From JAWKWH01 sp040830725 (GTDB lineage Bacteria; Pseudomonadota; Alphaproteobacteria; Rhizobiales; Rhizobiaceae), in NCBI GenBank assembly GCA_040830725.1, contig JBFOMG010000023.1, forward strand, positions 124,001 to 188,000: a stretch of 64,000 bases of DNA. The letters are read 5' to 3'. The notes under the pieces are model-generated. The model saw only the letters and a program-made list of their open reading frames with translations. It did no database searches and was not told where the DNA came from. Positions within the stretch are counted from its first letter, which is position 1. Each line of letters starts with the position of its first letter. This document shows positions 26,112 to 34,142 of the stretch, one piece after another. Position numbers and translations under genes: made by a program.

Positions 26112-27143
26112 ATGAGTGACCGTTCCGCGAACGAGCGCAAACTTGACCATATCAGACTGGCATTGCTCCAAAAGGACGACCCGCCGGTTGCAGCCGGATG
26201 GGACAAAGTGCGGCTCAGACCGGTTGCATTGCCACAGACAGATGTTGATGACATTCAATTGGAGACTGAGTTCCTCGGTTTTCAGCTTAATGCGCCCATC
26301 ATGATCGCCGGGATGACGGGCGGGCATCCAGGCACCGAAAAGGTCAATCGAAATCTGGCAATCGCCGCGGCTGAATGCGGAGTTGCGATCGGATTGGGTA
26401 GTCAGAGAGTTGCCTTGGCCGATCCCGGATTATGCCAGACATTTGCGGTGGCGAGAGATCATGCGCCCAAAGCTTTTCTGTGTGGCAATATTGGGATTTC
26501 CCAAATCGCCAACAGGCTTATCGGGGCCCGGGAAATCAAATCGCTCATTGATATGATCGCCGCCAATGCCATGGCGGTGCACGTCAATGTCCTGCAGGAA
26601 ATTATCCAGCCCGAAGGCAGCATAGATCTCAAGAACGCACTTCCGGCGCTGGCGGACTTTGTCGAACGCTGCCCTGTTCCGGTCATCGTCAAGGAAACCG
26701 GTTGTGGCATCGACCAAGCGACAGCACGGCGACTCTCAGCGATGGGTGTATCGGCTCTCGATGTCGGCGGCGCCGGCGGCACAAGTTTCGTGACCATTGA
26801 AGGCGCACGTGCTGAAGAGATGGGCGAAGTGGGTAAATCCCGATTAGCCGACACGTTCAGCCAATGGGGATTATCAACCGTTGAAGCAGTTCGCCAACTG
26901 GGCAACTTTGATCTACCCGTTGTCGCGACCGGCGGGATCAGAAATGGCCTTCATGCAGCAAAAGCCATCGGCTTGGGCGCCGACCTTGCCGGAATTGGCA
27001 GCCAGATGCTCAAGGCGGCCGTTGCGGGCCCGGACGAAACAACGCGCGAGTTACGCACAATCATCGAAGAACTGAAGATCGCCATGGTTTTGACCGAGTG
27101 CCGAATTCCTTTTGAACTCCGAAAGAAACTATTTGCGGCCTAA
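26112..27143 (+). CDS. fni: Isopentenyl-diphosphate delta-isomerase, type 2 (FMN)
   Basis: This 343-residue TIM-barrel flavoprotein begins SANERKLDHIRLAL, with the typical HNI/HIR-like N-terminus, PIMIAGMTGGHP, NIGISQ, VHVNVLQEIIQPEG, VKETGCGI, LDVGGAGGTSF and VVATGGIRNG. It interconverts isopentenyl and dimethylallyl diphosphate using reduced FMN. The ATG at 26112 gives the usual N-terminus, while the TTG at 26094 is unlikely. It follows the ABC operon by 59 bases but is functionally unrelated to it. Confidence 0.92.
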   Translation: MSDRSANERKLDHIRLALLQKDDPPVAAGWDKVRLRPVALPQTDVDDIQLETEFLGFQLNAPIMIAGMTGGHPGTEKVNRNLAIAAAECGVAIGLGSQRVALADPGLCQTFAVARDHAPKAFLCGNIGISQIANRLIGAREIKSLIDMIAANAMAVHVNVLQEIIQPEGSIDLKNALPALADFVERCPVPVIVKETGCGIDQATARRLSAMGVSALDVGGAGGTSFVTIEGARAEEMGEVGKSRLADTFSQWGLSTVEAVRQLGNFDLPVVATGGIRNGLHAAKAIGLGADLAGIGSQMLKAAVAGPDETTRELRTIIEELKIAMVLTECRIPFELRKKLFAA

Positions 27144-27258
27144 ACTCATTTCCGACCGTCCGATGCATATTTGTCGCAAAGTTCAAATCGATTATCCCGC
27201 CGGATGACCGTGTATTTTGTGTCCGCTCCAAAATGTTAGTGGCCATATGTCAACGGAT

Positions 27259-27278
27259 GGCGTTTAGTAGCAAACGCC
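27259..27278. other. Small hairpin downstream of fni
   Basis: GGCGTTT and AAACGCC pair perfectly around a six-base loop in the 205-base gap between fni and the next gene. No T-run follows, so it is not a standard terminator. The rest of the gap holds no gene I can see. Confidence 0.3.
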
Positions 27279-27348
27279 CGCCGCTCTTCCTAAATACTCT
27301 TTATCTGACAGTCTTACAGATTATCAGGTCTTAAGCGCGGAGACTTTC

Positions 27349-28188
27349 ATGCCACTCGACAACAAGCTGCTCCTCATCATTCTCGACGGCGTGCCCTGGC
27401 GGAATTGGCGGCGGCTGTTTGGGAATCTTGAGGGCTGGGTTCAGTCCGGTGATGCCCGGGTCTGGAAAATCCGTTCCGTAGTGCCGTCAATATCCGGGCC
27501 TTGCTATGCTTCCATTCACACCGGTGTGTCGCCGCAGCGACACGGTATCCTCTCAAATGAGGTCCGCTTCCGGGTCTCGCAGCCTGATATTTTTTCCGAG
27601 GTGACGAAGGCAGACGGCAAAACCGGCGCGGTCACACATAGCTACTGGAGCGAATTCTTTCACCGCTATCCGCTCGATATGGTGCGCGATCTTGAGTATG
27701 ACGAACCGGGCGCACCGATCACTCACGGCCGTTTTCACACCATGGCGGGCTATGGTCACGCCAATCAGATGACACCGTCCGACGCGGACCTTTTTGCAAC
27801 CTTGACCATGCTGACCGAGCGGTTCGGCATCGACTACGGCGTCTATCACTCCTGCACGCTGGATTCGATGGGCCATCGCTTCGGACATGATTGCTCCGAG
27901 ATGGACCACGCATGTGCCGTGGCAGACGCCAGTCTGGCAGCTTTTCTGCCGCGCTGGCTGAACAATGGCTATGAGGTTATCGTGACAGCAGACCACGGTC
28001 AGACAGACCGCGGACATCATGGTGGACATGAAGATTTGCAGCAGGATGCCGCTCTCTACTGGTTTGGCGGAGGAGATGGGCCGGACGGCGACCAACTGCT
28101 TGATCAACTGCAGATCGCGCCAACGGTGCTGACGCGAATGGGAGTGCCGATCCCCGAGACAATGGAAGCAGAATCTTTCTTACGCTGA
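27349..28188 (+). CDS. Type I phosphodiesterase/nucleotide pyrophosphatase-like alkaline phosphatase superfamily protein
   Basis: This 279-residue protein has the superfamily metal motifs LLIILDGVPWRNW (Asp ligand), PSISGPCYASIHTGVSPQRHG (nucleophile Ser/Thr region, Gly-rich), and TADHGQTDRGHHGGHEDLQQ. There is no signal peptide, so it is probably cytoplasmic. It should hydrolyse a phosphodiester, phosphonate or nucleotide bond. The substrate is unknown. The 3' end overlaps the broken gene on the other strand by 9 bases. Confidence 0.85.
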   Translation: MPLDNKLLLIILDGVPWRNWRRLFGNLEGWVQSGDARVWKIRSVVPSISGPCYASIHTGVSPQRHGILSNEVRFRVSQPDIFSEVTKADGKTGAVTHSYWSEFFHRYPLDMVRDLEYDEPGAPITHGRFHTMAGYGHANQMTPSDADLFATLTMLTERFGIDYGVYHSCTLDSMGHRFGHDCSEMDHACAVADASLAAFLPRWLNNGYEVIVTADHGQTDRGHHGGHEDLQQDAALYWFGGGDGPDGDQLLDQLQIAPTVLTRMGVPIPETMEAESFLR

Positions 28189-28480
28189 CCGGCTGGCGGC
28201 GGACTTCTCAAAATGCGCGATTGCAGCCTGAAACTTGTCGCGGCAGCCGGTATTGCAGAAACCCACGACATGCCCTTGGTATCTGGCGAGAGAATCTGAA
28301 CTTACTAGAGCATTTTTCGCTCAAGCGGAATCAAAAGAGCGAAAAATGCTTCACTGGTTCCAATCGGGTAAAGGCGTTGTCGCGGTTCAAAGAAACCGCA
28401 AAACGCCCTAGTTTGCCGGACCAGGGGCAGGTGTCGTTGACGCAATTTTCAATTCTCAACTCAGTCGCCGGAGGTGTCAT
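28180..28480 (-). pseudogene. Small YHS-like Cys-rich protein gene broken by a 103-base repeat insertion
   Basis: Read leftward from ATG 28480, the frame encodes 23 residues ending CVNDTCPWSGK, then runs into a palindromic repeat and stops. Beyond the repeat the frame resumes as SDSLARYQGHVVGF and CNTGCRDKFQ and ends at 28180. Removing 103 bases between the two CTAG copies rejoins both parts in frame (SGK-LVSSDSL) into a 65-residue protein. The layout CPWSG, then Y-x-G-x-VVGFCN-x-GCRDKF resembles YHS-type metal-binding proteins. The start overlaps the upstream hydrolase stop by 20 bases, so it was the last gene of the carnitine-type operon. Its function is probably lost. Confidence 0.85.
28305..28411. 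repeat. Short palindromic mobile repeat (MITE-like) with CTAG ends
   Basis: This unit starts with CTAGAGC and ends with GCCCTAG. It holds two hairpins: a 13-base perfect stem (GCATTTTTCGCTC with GAGCGAAAAATGC) at 28310-28349, and a second, GGCGTT...AACGCC, near 28373-28407. CTAG is present at both ends (28305-28308 and 28408-28411), so insertion probably duplicated TA within CTAG, as in IS630-type events. Its right 63 bases match part of the element at 55434-55848 in inverted orientation (52 of 63 positions). It encodes no transposase. Confidence 0.8.
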
Positions 28481-29426
28481 AGGGCCAGGCACCTCTTGCG
28501 AGCGAATCAATTGCATGGATAATCCGGTCAAAACTCTTGCGCGCCCGCGTGACGGAGTTTCTGGCCCGCAGATAACCGTGCACCAGTCCTTTTTCGTTGA
28601 ACCAGACTGCCTTTCCTCCGGCTGCGATTATTGCATCACGATAGTCCCTGCCGTCGTCGGACAGCGGATCGCATTCCGCCGAAATAATCACTGTCGGCGG
28701 CAGACCGGTGAAATCGGAATCTGCAAGAGGTGCGGCTCTCGGATCATCGGTGACATCTGCTCCCCGCGCCCTGACATGACTGTAAAACTCGAGATCATGG
28801 CGGGTCAGCAATGGCGCCTGAGCGTGAAAGGCGCATGAATGCTTGGTGTAGTCGCCACTGAATCCCGGATAGATGGAGACCAACCCAGCCGGCTTTACCT
28901 TCGCCGAACGGGTTGCATGGCAAACTGCTGCGGCAAGGTTCCCCCCTGCGCTGTCACCAACCAACATGATAGGTGATGAAGTCTGACCGCAGGCCCATTC
29001 ATACGCCGTCAGCGCATCATTGAAGCAATCCGGGAATGCATTTTCCGGCGCCATGCGATAGTCCACCGAGACGACGGGAAAGCCTGTCCTGTCGCAGATT
29101 TCGGCGCATACATCGTCATGGCTTTCAAGCCCGCCGACGACGAAACCGCCACCGTGGTAGTAAACCACAAAGGCTGTGTCGTTGCCATTTGCACTTGCGT
29201 AGGACCTGATCGGAATTTCGTGATCGCCAGCATCAATGCTTGAATCCGTCGCAGTCACACCGTCGGGATAGCCGGCAAAGAACTCCCGGCACATAGCATC
29301 ATAGATGCTGCGCTGTTCTCCGATCGTCTTGTCGACCGTGTCATCGGGATACCAGGCTGCGGTTCGCTTGATAAATGCCCAGGTCTCCTGATCAATCAAT
29401 TTCGAGTAGTCAGCTTGTTCAGCCAC
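28461..29426 (-). CDS. Alpha/beta hydrolase, hormone-sensitive-lipase family
   Basis: This 321-residue esterase-like protein has the oxyanion motif YYHGGGFVVGG, nucleophile GDSAGGN, Asp region SAECDPLSDDG and catalytic His in GLVHGYLR, so the triad is complete. The family hydrolyses short acyl esters. GTG at 29426 overlaps the crotonase stop (TAGTG). As the sixth-to-last active step in a carnitine-type operon that has no recognisable thioesterase, it might act on acylcarnitine esters or a CoA thioester, but this is speculation. Confidence 0.88.
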   Translation of the reverse strand: MAEQADYSKLIDQETWAFIKRTAAWYPDDTVDKTIGEQRSIYDAMCREFFAGYPDGVTATDSSIDAGDHEIPIRSYASANGNDTAFVVYYHGGGFVVGGLESHDDVCAEICDRTGFPVVSVDYRMAPENAFPDCFNDALTAYEWACGQTSSPIMLVGDSAGGNLAAAVCHATRSAKVKPAGLVSIYPGFSGDYTKHSCAFHAQAPLLTRHDLEFYSHVRARGADVTDDPRAAPLADSDFTGLPPTVIISAECDPLSDDGRDYRDAIIAAGGKAVWFNEKGLVHGYLRARNSVTRARKSFDRIIHAIDSLARGAWPYDTSGD

Positions 29427-30211
29427 TATCTTCCCTTCCAAACCGGGTCGCGTTTTTCGGCGAACGCCCGAAATCCTTCCATGTTGTCCTCTGAATCGTA
29501 GAGCTCGTCCACTGTGCGGAACTTGCGCTTGGTGATCCAGTTCATGGCGTCCTGAAAAGTCATCGCTTCGGCTTCGCGCGCGACTTCCTTGATTGATGCA
29601 AACACTAAAGGCGGACCGGAGGCAAGAAGCTGTGCGATTTCCCACACACGCTGCATCAATTTTTCACCGTCGTCGAGAACTTCGTTGACGAGGCCCCAAC
29701 GCTTCGCCTCCTCTGCGTCCATCCAGCGGCCGGTGAAGAGCATATCCATGGCGACGTGATAGGGGATTCTTTTTGGCAGTTTGACCGTCGCCGCATCTGC
29801 CAGTGTGCCGGCGTTGATCTCGGGAAGTGCGAATGTGGAATGTGAAGAGGCGTAGATCAGGTCACAGGAAAGCGCCAGCTCGAAACCGCCGCCGACTGCC
29901 ATACCGTTGACCGCCGCGATAGCCGGTTTGTTGAGGTCGCGCAATTCCTGCAGGCCAGCAAATCCGCCGACACCGTAATCTCCGTCAACCGCGTCGCCAT
30001 CTGCTGCTGCCTTCAGGTCCCACCCCGCGGAGAAAAACTTGTCACCGGCAGTCTGAACAATGGCGACACGCAGATCGGGATCGTCCCTGAACGATTTGAA
30101 TGTCTCGCCCATCAGCCGCGATGTAGCGAGATTGATCGCGTTGGCTTTAGGCCGGTCGAGTGTAACTTCCAGCACCGCACCTTCGCGGCGGGTTGAAATG
30201 ACTTCAGCCAT
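29426..30211 (-). CDS. Enoyl-CoA hydratase/isomerase, carnitinyl-CoA dehydratase-like (CaiD)
   Basis: This 261-residue crotonase has the CoA and oxyanion-hole regions FFSAGWDLKAAADGD and AVNGMAVGGGFELALSCDLI, plus FALPEINAGTLADAATVKLPKR with the catalytic Glu region. The pattern resembles CaiD, which hydrates crotonobetainyl-CoA to carnitinyl-CoA. It sits in an operon with an acyl-CoA dehydrogenase, a CoA ligase and carnitine dehydrogenase, in agreement with this. It overlaps its upstream neighbour by 8 bases. Confidence 0.87.
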   Translation of the reverse strand: MAEVISTRREGAVLEVTLDRPKANAINLATSRLMGETFKSFRDDPDLRVAIVQTAGDKFFSAGWDLKAAADGDAVDGDYGVGGFAGLQELRDLNKPAIAAVNGMAVGGGFELALSCDLIYASSHSTFALPEINAGTLADAATVKLPKRIPYHVAMDMLFTGRWMDAEEAKRWGLVNEVLDDGEKLMQRVWEIAQLLASGPPLVFASIKEVAREAEAMTFQDAMNWITKRKFRTVDELYDSEDNMEGFRAFAEKRDPVWKGR

Positions 30212-32279
30212 GGCTGTTCTCCTTCACCACAATAAGCGCGTCGGCAATGGACACGCCTTTTCCAGCCTCCAGGACGATCAACGGATTGATGTCCATCTCC
30301 ACTATGTCTTCTGCTCGTTCAACCGCGAACCCGGCGATCGCCTCTATGGCCTGGATGGCTGCTTGCAGATCCGCTTTCGGTCTGCCGCGATAGCCATCCA
30401 GCAAACAAAACAGTTTCAATCCGAGAATCGCATCTTCAATCTCGCGCGAAGTCGTTGGAAGCAGCAGAGTCCGGCTGTCTTCAAGCAGCTCTACCAGTAC
30501 GCCGCCGCTGCCAATCGTCAATACAGGACCGAACAGCGGATCGCGGGTGACTCCGACGATCAGTTCACAAACGCCGGCCTCTATCATTCGCTCCACATAC
30601 AGTCCGGAACCGAGTCCGGTCATGGCTTTAGCCGCGCGACAGACATCCTCCGGCAAAGACAATCCAAGGCGGACCGCACCTAACTCACTCTTGTGCGCTA
30701 CGCCAAGTGCCTTCAGCGCAACCGGAAAGCCCAATTCTTTCGCGATGCTGACCGCTTCCTGTGCATTTACAGCGCGGTGACCCGGGGGAACAGGCAATCC
30801 AAATTCGTCAAGCTGTTGCTTTGCCTCCGCCTCGTCTAGTGAGGTGACATTGCACTCGACAAACTGGCCTGTTGTAACAGGCCGGGCGGCGGGAATTCGC
30901 CATGCTTCACCAACAAACGCTGCGACGTCTATCGCATCAAGTGCCTCGTCAATGCCCTGCATGGGTGCAATTCCACGCGCGATGCATTCTGCAGCCCAGC
31001 TTTCGGGCAGGTTTTCAGGCAGCGAAGCCAACAGGGCGCCTTTCGCATCATTGGCCGCCAGAGCCGTCTCGAACGCGTTGATGGTGGCACGCCAATCGGT
31101 GTCCGAACAACGGTCGGACCTGGGAAAGTCAATAACCAGCAAATTCAGGTCGAACCCACCGGCGACCATCGCGGAGAATGTGCTGGTCATCGCGGTTTCG
31201 TCGTTCCAGATAAAGGTGTGATAGTCGAGTGGATTGGCGACGGAGACCAACGGTCCGAGCGTTTCTTTCACCCGGTCGTGGTGCGTGGCCGCCAACGCCG
31301 GAAACTCCACCCGCCGTCCACGGACGCTGTCTGCAACGAGTGCCGCCTCACCGCCGGAACAGCTCATCGATGAAATGCGGTTTCCCTGAAGTGGCCCGCA
31401 GACATGGAGCAGTTTGAGCGCCTCCAGAAATGAAGGAATGGAATTGACGCGTCCGATACCTAGCCGGCGCAGGAAAGCATCTGATGCGGCATCGGCGCCT
31501 GCAATCGAAGCGGTGTGCGAGACCGTTGCAGCCCTGGCCTGCTCAGACCTGCCGATCTTCATCGCAATGATGGGTTTATGCAGCTCCCGCGCCCTGGCGG
31601 CCAATTGCTCAAACCCGGCAACACTATCGAAACCCTCGATATACAATCCCAATACCGAAACGCGATCATCCTCAAGCAGCCCTGCGGCAATTTCCGACAT
31701 CCCGGTCTGCGCCTGGTTACCGGCTGTCACGACATAGGCAACCGGCAGGCCGCGCGCCTGCATGGTCATGTTGATGGCGATGTTTGAAGACTGCGCCACG
31801 ATGGCGACGCCTCGCGCCTCTTGGTCCAAGCGTACTCCACCGTGCTGATCGGGCCACAGCAAAGCCCCGTCGCAATAGTTGATCAAACCGTAGCAGTTGG
31901 GTCCGAGTACGGGCATGTTGCCTGCCGCAGCGAGCAACGCGTCTTGCAACCGGCCGCCATCGGCATCATCAGCCTCCGCCTCGCGAAAACCGGATGCGAA
32001 GCACACTGCACCACCCGCTCCAATCGCTGAAAGTTGGCGCACTATGTCGATTGTCGCCTTGCGGTTAACCCCTACAAATGCTGCATCGGGCGAGCCCGGC
32101 AATGCATCCGCAGAGCGAAAAGCAGGCAATCCCTCGATGATTTCCTTGTCGGGATGGATTGGCCAGATCTCACCATCATAACCCATCTGCCTCGTCTGGC
32201 GTATGACAGCCGCTGCCCAATTGCCCCCAATCACGGCGATGGATCGTGGCGCCAGCAATCGCGACAAGGAACGGGTCAT
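30204..32279 (-). CDS. Acyl-CoA synthetase, ADP-forming (acetate-CoA ligase family)
   Basis: This 691-residue protein has the fused alpha-beta layout of NDP-forming synthetases: an N-terminal CoA-binding domain (LLAPRSIAVIGG, VLGPNCYGLIN), a succinyl-CoA-synthetase-like middle (phospho-His region ATVSHTASIAGADAA, SMSCSGGEAALVAD) and a C-terminal ATP-grasp domain (FPVALKALGVAHKSELGAV, DINPLIV). It would activate a carboxylate, here probably carnitine, gamma-butyrobetaine or crotonobetaine. It is unrelated to AMP-forming CaiC. It overlaps genes on both sides. Confidence 0.88.
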   Translation of the reverse strand: MTRSLSRLLAPRSIAVIGGNWAAAVIRQTRQMGYDGEIWPIHPDKEIIEGLPAFRSADALPGSPDAAFVGVNRKATIDIVRQLSAIGAGGAVCFASGFREAEADDADGGRLQDALLAAAGNMPVLGPNCYGLINYCDGALLWPDQHGGVRLDQEARGVAIVAQSSNIAINMTMQARGLPVAYVVTAGNQAQTGMSEIAAGLLEDDRVSVLGLYIEGFDSVAGFEQLAARARELHKPIIAMKIGRSEQARAATVSHTASIAGADAASDAFLRRLGIGRVNSIPSFLEALKLLHVCGPLQGNRISSMSCSGGEAALVADSVRGRRVEFPALAATHHDRVKETLGPLVSVANPLDYHTFIWNDETAMTSTFSAMVAGGFDLNLLVIDFPRSDRCSDTDWRATINAFETALAANDAKGALLASLPENLPESWAAECIARGIAPMQGIDEALDAIDVAAFVGEAWRIPAARPVTTGQFVECNVTSLDEAEAKQQLDEFGLPVPPGHRAVNAQEAVSIAKELGFPVALKALGVAHKSELGAVRLGLSLPEDVCRAAKAMTGLGSGLYVERMIEAGVCELIVGVTRDPLFGPVLTIGSGGVLVELLEDSRTLLLPTTSREIEDAILGLKLFCLLDGYRGRPKADLQAAIQAIEAIAGFAVERAEDIVEMDINPLIVLEAGKGVSIADALIVVKENSHG

Positions 32280-32968
32280 GAGAGTGCCTCGATATCCGTC
32301 TTGTAGGTGTTGAGCGCTTCCCAGCCTTTTGGTGTGACGGAATAGATTCCGCGGCTCGCACGTTCAAACCAGCCATAATGGTCATCGGACATGATCTGGC
32401 GCGCTCTGGAAACGCTGGTCGCCTGTGCCACGTCAGCGGCCTTGGAAGGGCCGTTTGCGGTCAAATGTTTCAAACAACGCAGTGCATCCTGCCGGTAGGC
32501 CGTGACAATTTTCGTTCTGGTCTGTCCGCCGGTATTCGGATCGCCGACCCTGTGCTGAAACTCCTTGAGCAAGCGTTCTTGACGCTGGCGGGTCCGCCTT
32601 GGCGCGTAGGGGCCCGGATCGACATGAACATCGACCTGATTGCTCGCCAGCCCGATTGTCATCAAACCCAGGCCGAGCCTTCGACACAATGTCCGGTTCG
32701 CAACAAAACTCTTCCAGCCGCTGCGCCCCTTCCACTCGGGAACAGCAATGTAGACTGTGTCCGTTATCTTAAGTCGTTCTACGGCCTGAAGATAAAGCGC
32801 CAGCGAAAACCGGGTCTTCAGCTCAACGATCACCGGCGGCTCGTCGCCGCGCACGGCAACGACATCTGCGGCTCCGACTTCGCTTTTGACCCTATATCCT
32901 TGACCTTCGAGCAGCGTCTTGACCGGTGCATAGAGTTCCGTTTCGGTGAGCGTTGTCTTTTTCGCCAC
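32276..32968 (-). CDS. DUF2161 family protein, PD-(D/E)XK nuclease-like with winged helix
   Basis: This 230-residue protein has a PD-(D/E)XK-like core in its first 80 residues: AADVVAVRGDE followed by PVIVELKTRFSLAL, with Asp and Glu-x-Lys spaced as in restriction-endonuclease-like folds. The C-terminal part (SKAADVAQATSVSRARQIM, FERASRGIYSVTPKG) looks like a winged helix. The family is known only as DUF2161. The start is GTG 32968, with GAGG 8 bases upstream. It overlaps the synthetase by 4 bases and follows the acyl-CoA dehydrogenase by 10, so it is embedded in a catabolic operon, where its role is unexplained. Confidence 0.8.
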   Translation of the reverse strand: MAKKTTLTETELYAPVKTLLEGQGYRVKSEVGAADVVAVRGDEPPVIVELKTRFSLALYLQAVERLKITDTVYIAVPEWKGRSGWKSFVANRTLCRRLGLGLMTIGLASNQVDVHVDPGPYAPRRTRQRQERLLKEFQHRVGDPNTGGQTRTKIVTAYRQDALRCLKHLTANGPSKAADVAQATSVSRARQIMSDDHYGWFERASRGIYSVTPKGWEALNTYKTDIEALS

Positions 32969-32978
32969 GGGTGAGGCC

Positions 32979-34142
32979 TCACGCTCCGAGCGGTCGAAGC
33001 AATGCGCGGCTGATAATGTGGCGCTGGATTTCCGACGTACCCTCCCAGATGCGTTCCACCCGGGCATCGCGCCAAATACGCTCCAGCGGCAATTCATCCA
33101 TCAAGCCCATGCCGCCATGAATCTGGATTGCTTCATCGGCAACGAATGCCAGCATTTCGGTTGCTTTCAGCTTGGCGATTGCCATGTCGGAATCTGTCAC
33201 CGCTCCCTGGTCAAATTTCCAGCCGGCCTCCAGGGTCAGCAATTCGGCCGCCTTCATCTCCATGGCCATGTCGGCCAGCTTAAACGATACGCCCTGGAAC
33301 TTGCCGATCTGCTGCCCGAACTGCTTTCTTTCGGCAGCCCATTCAACCGCATGGCTGAAAGCTCGCTCAGCGCGACCAAGACAGGTTGCAGCTACTTGAA
33401 GCCTTGTGGCGCCGAGCCACTCATTGGCAACATCGAAACCCTTGTGCACTTCGCCAAGCACTGCATCGGCTGGCACACGGCAATCATCGAATTCGAGCAC
33501 CGCATTGGTATAGCCGCGATGCGAGACGTTGCGGTAACCGTCACGAACCGCAAAACCCGGCGTGTCTTTGTCGACAAAGAATGCCGTGATCAGTTTTTTC
33601 TTGCCGCGGGGTGTATCCTCCTCGCCGGTGGCCATGAAACAAATGGCGAAATCGGCAATATCCGCATGGCTGATAAAATGCTTGGTACCGTTGAGTATCC
33701 AGTCATCGCCATCCTTCCGTGCGGTAGCTTTCATACCTCGCAAATCGGAACCGGCGCCGGGCTCGGTCATGGCAAGACAATCCCACTTCTCTCCGCGAAC
33801 GCATGGTTCAAGATACTTCTCACGCTGCTCCGTCGTTCCGGCACAAAGAATGTTTGACGGGCGGGCCACGCAGGTCCAGTGCAACGCATAGTTGGCCTTG
33901 CCGAGTTCCTTTTCAAAGAGCAGCCAGGTTGGGGTATCGAGGCCTGCGCCGCCAAACTCTTCGGGGATGTTTGCCGCGTAAAGACCCGTCTCTATCGCCT
34001 TGGCCTGGACCTCGCGGACAATATCCATATCGAGCTTGCCGCTGCGCTCAATCTCAAGCTCGTGCGGATAAAGCTCGTTCTCGACGAACGAGCGGGTCGT
34101 CTCGACAATCATCTGTTGTTCTTCGGACAGATCAAAGTTCAT
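32979..34142 (-). CDS. Acyl-CoA dehydrogenase (CaiA-like)
   Basis: This 387-residue flavoprotein has the family signatures CLAMTEPGAGSDLRG and QIHGGMGLMDELPLERIWRD, plus ERIWEGTSEIQRHIISR. It contains the FAD and acyl-CoA sites of short/medium-chain acyl-CoA dehydrogenases, and the catalytic Glu is expected in the C-terminal EGTSE region. In this operon it probably reduces or oxidises a betainyl-CoA compound (crotonobetainyl/gamma-butyrobetainyl-CoA). The ATG at 34142 overlaps the carnitine dehydrogenase stop by 11 bases. Confidence 0.88.
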   Translation of the reverse strand: MNFDLSEEQQMIVETTRSFVENELYPHELEIERSGKLDMDIVREVQAKAIETGLYAANIPEEFGGAGLDTPTWLLFEKELGKANYALHWTCVARPSNILCAGTTEQREKYLEPCVRGEKWDCLAMTEPGAGSDLRGMKATARKDGDDWILNGTKHFISHADIADFAICFMATGEEDTPRGKKKLITAFFVDKDTPGFAVRDGYRNVSHRGYTNAVLEFDDCRVPADAVLGEVHKGFDVANEWLGATRLQVAATCLGRAERAFSHAVEWAAERKQFGQQIGKFQGVSFKLADMAMEMKAAELLTLEAGWKFDQGAVTDSDMAIAKLKATEMLAFVADEAIQIHGGMGLMDELPLERIWRDARVERIWEGTSEIQRHIISRALLRPLGA

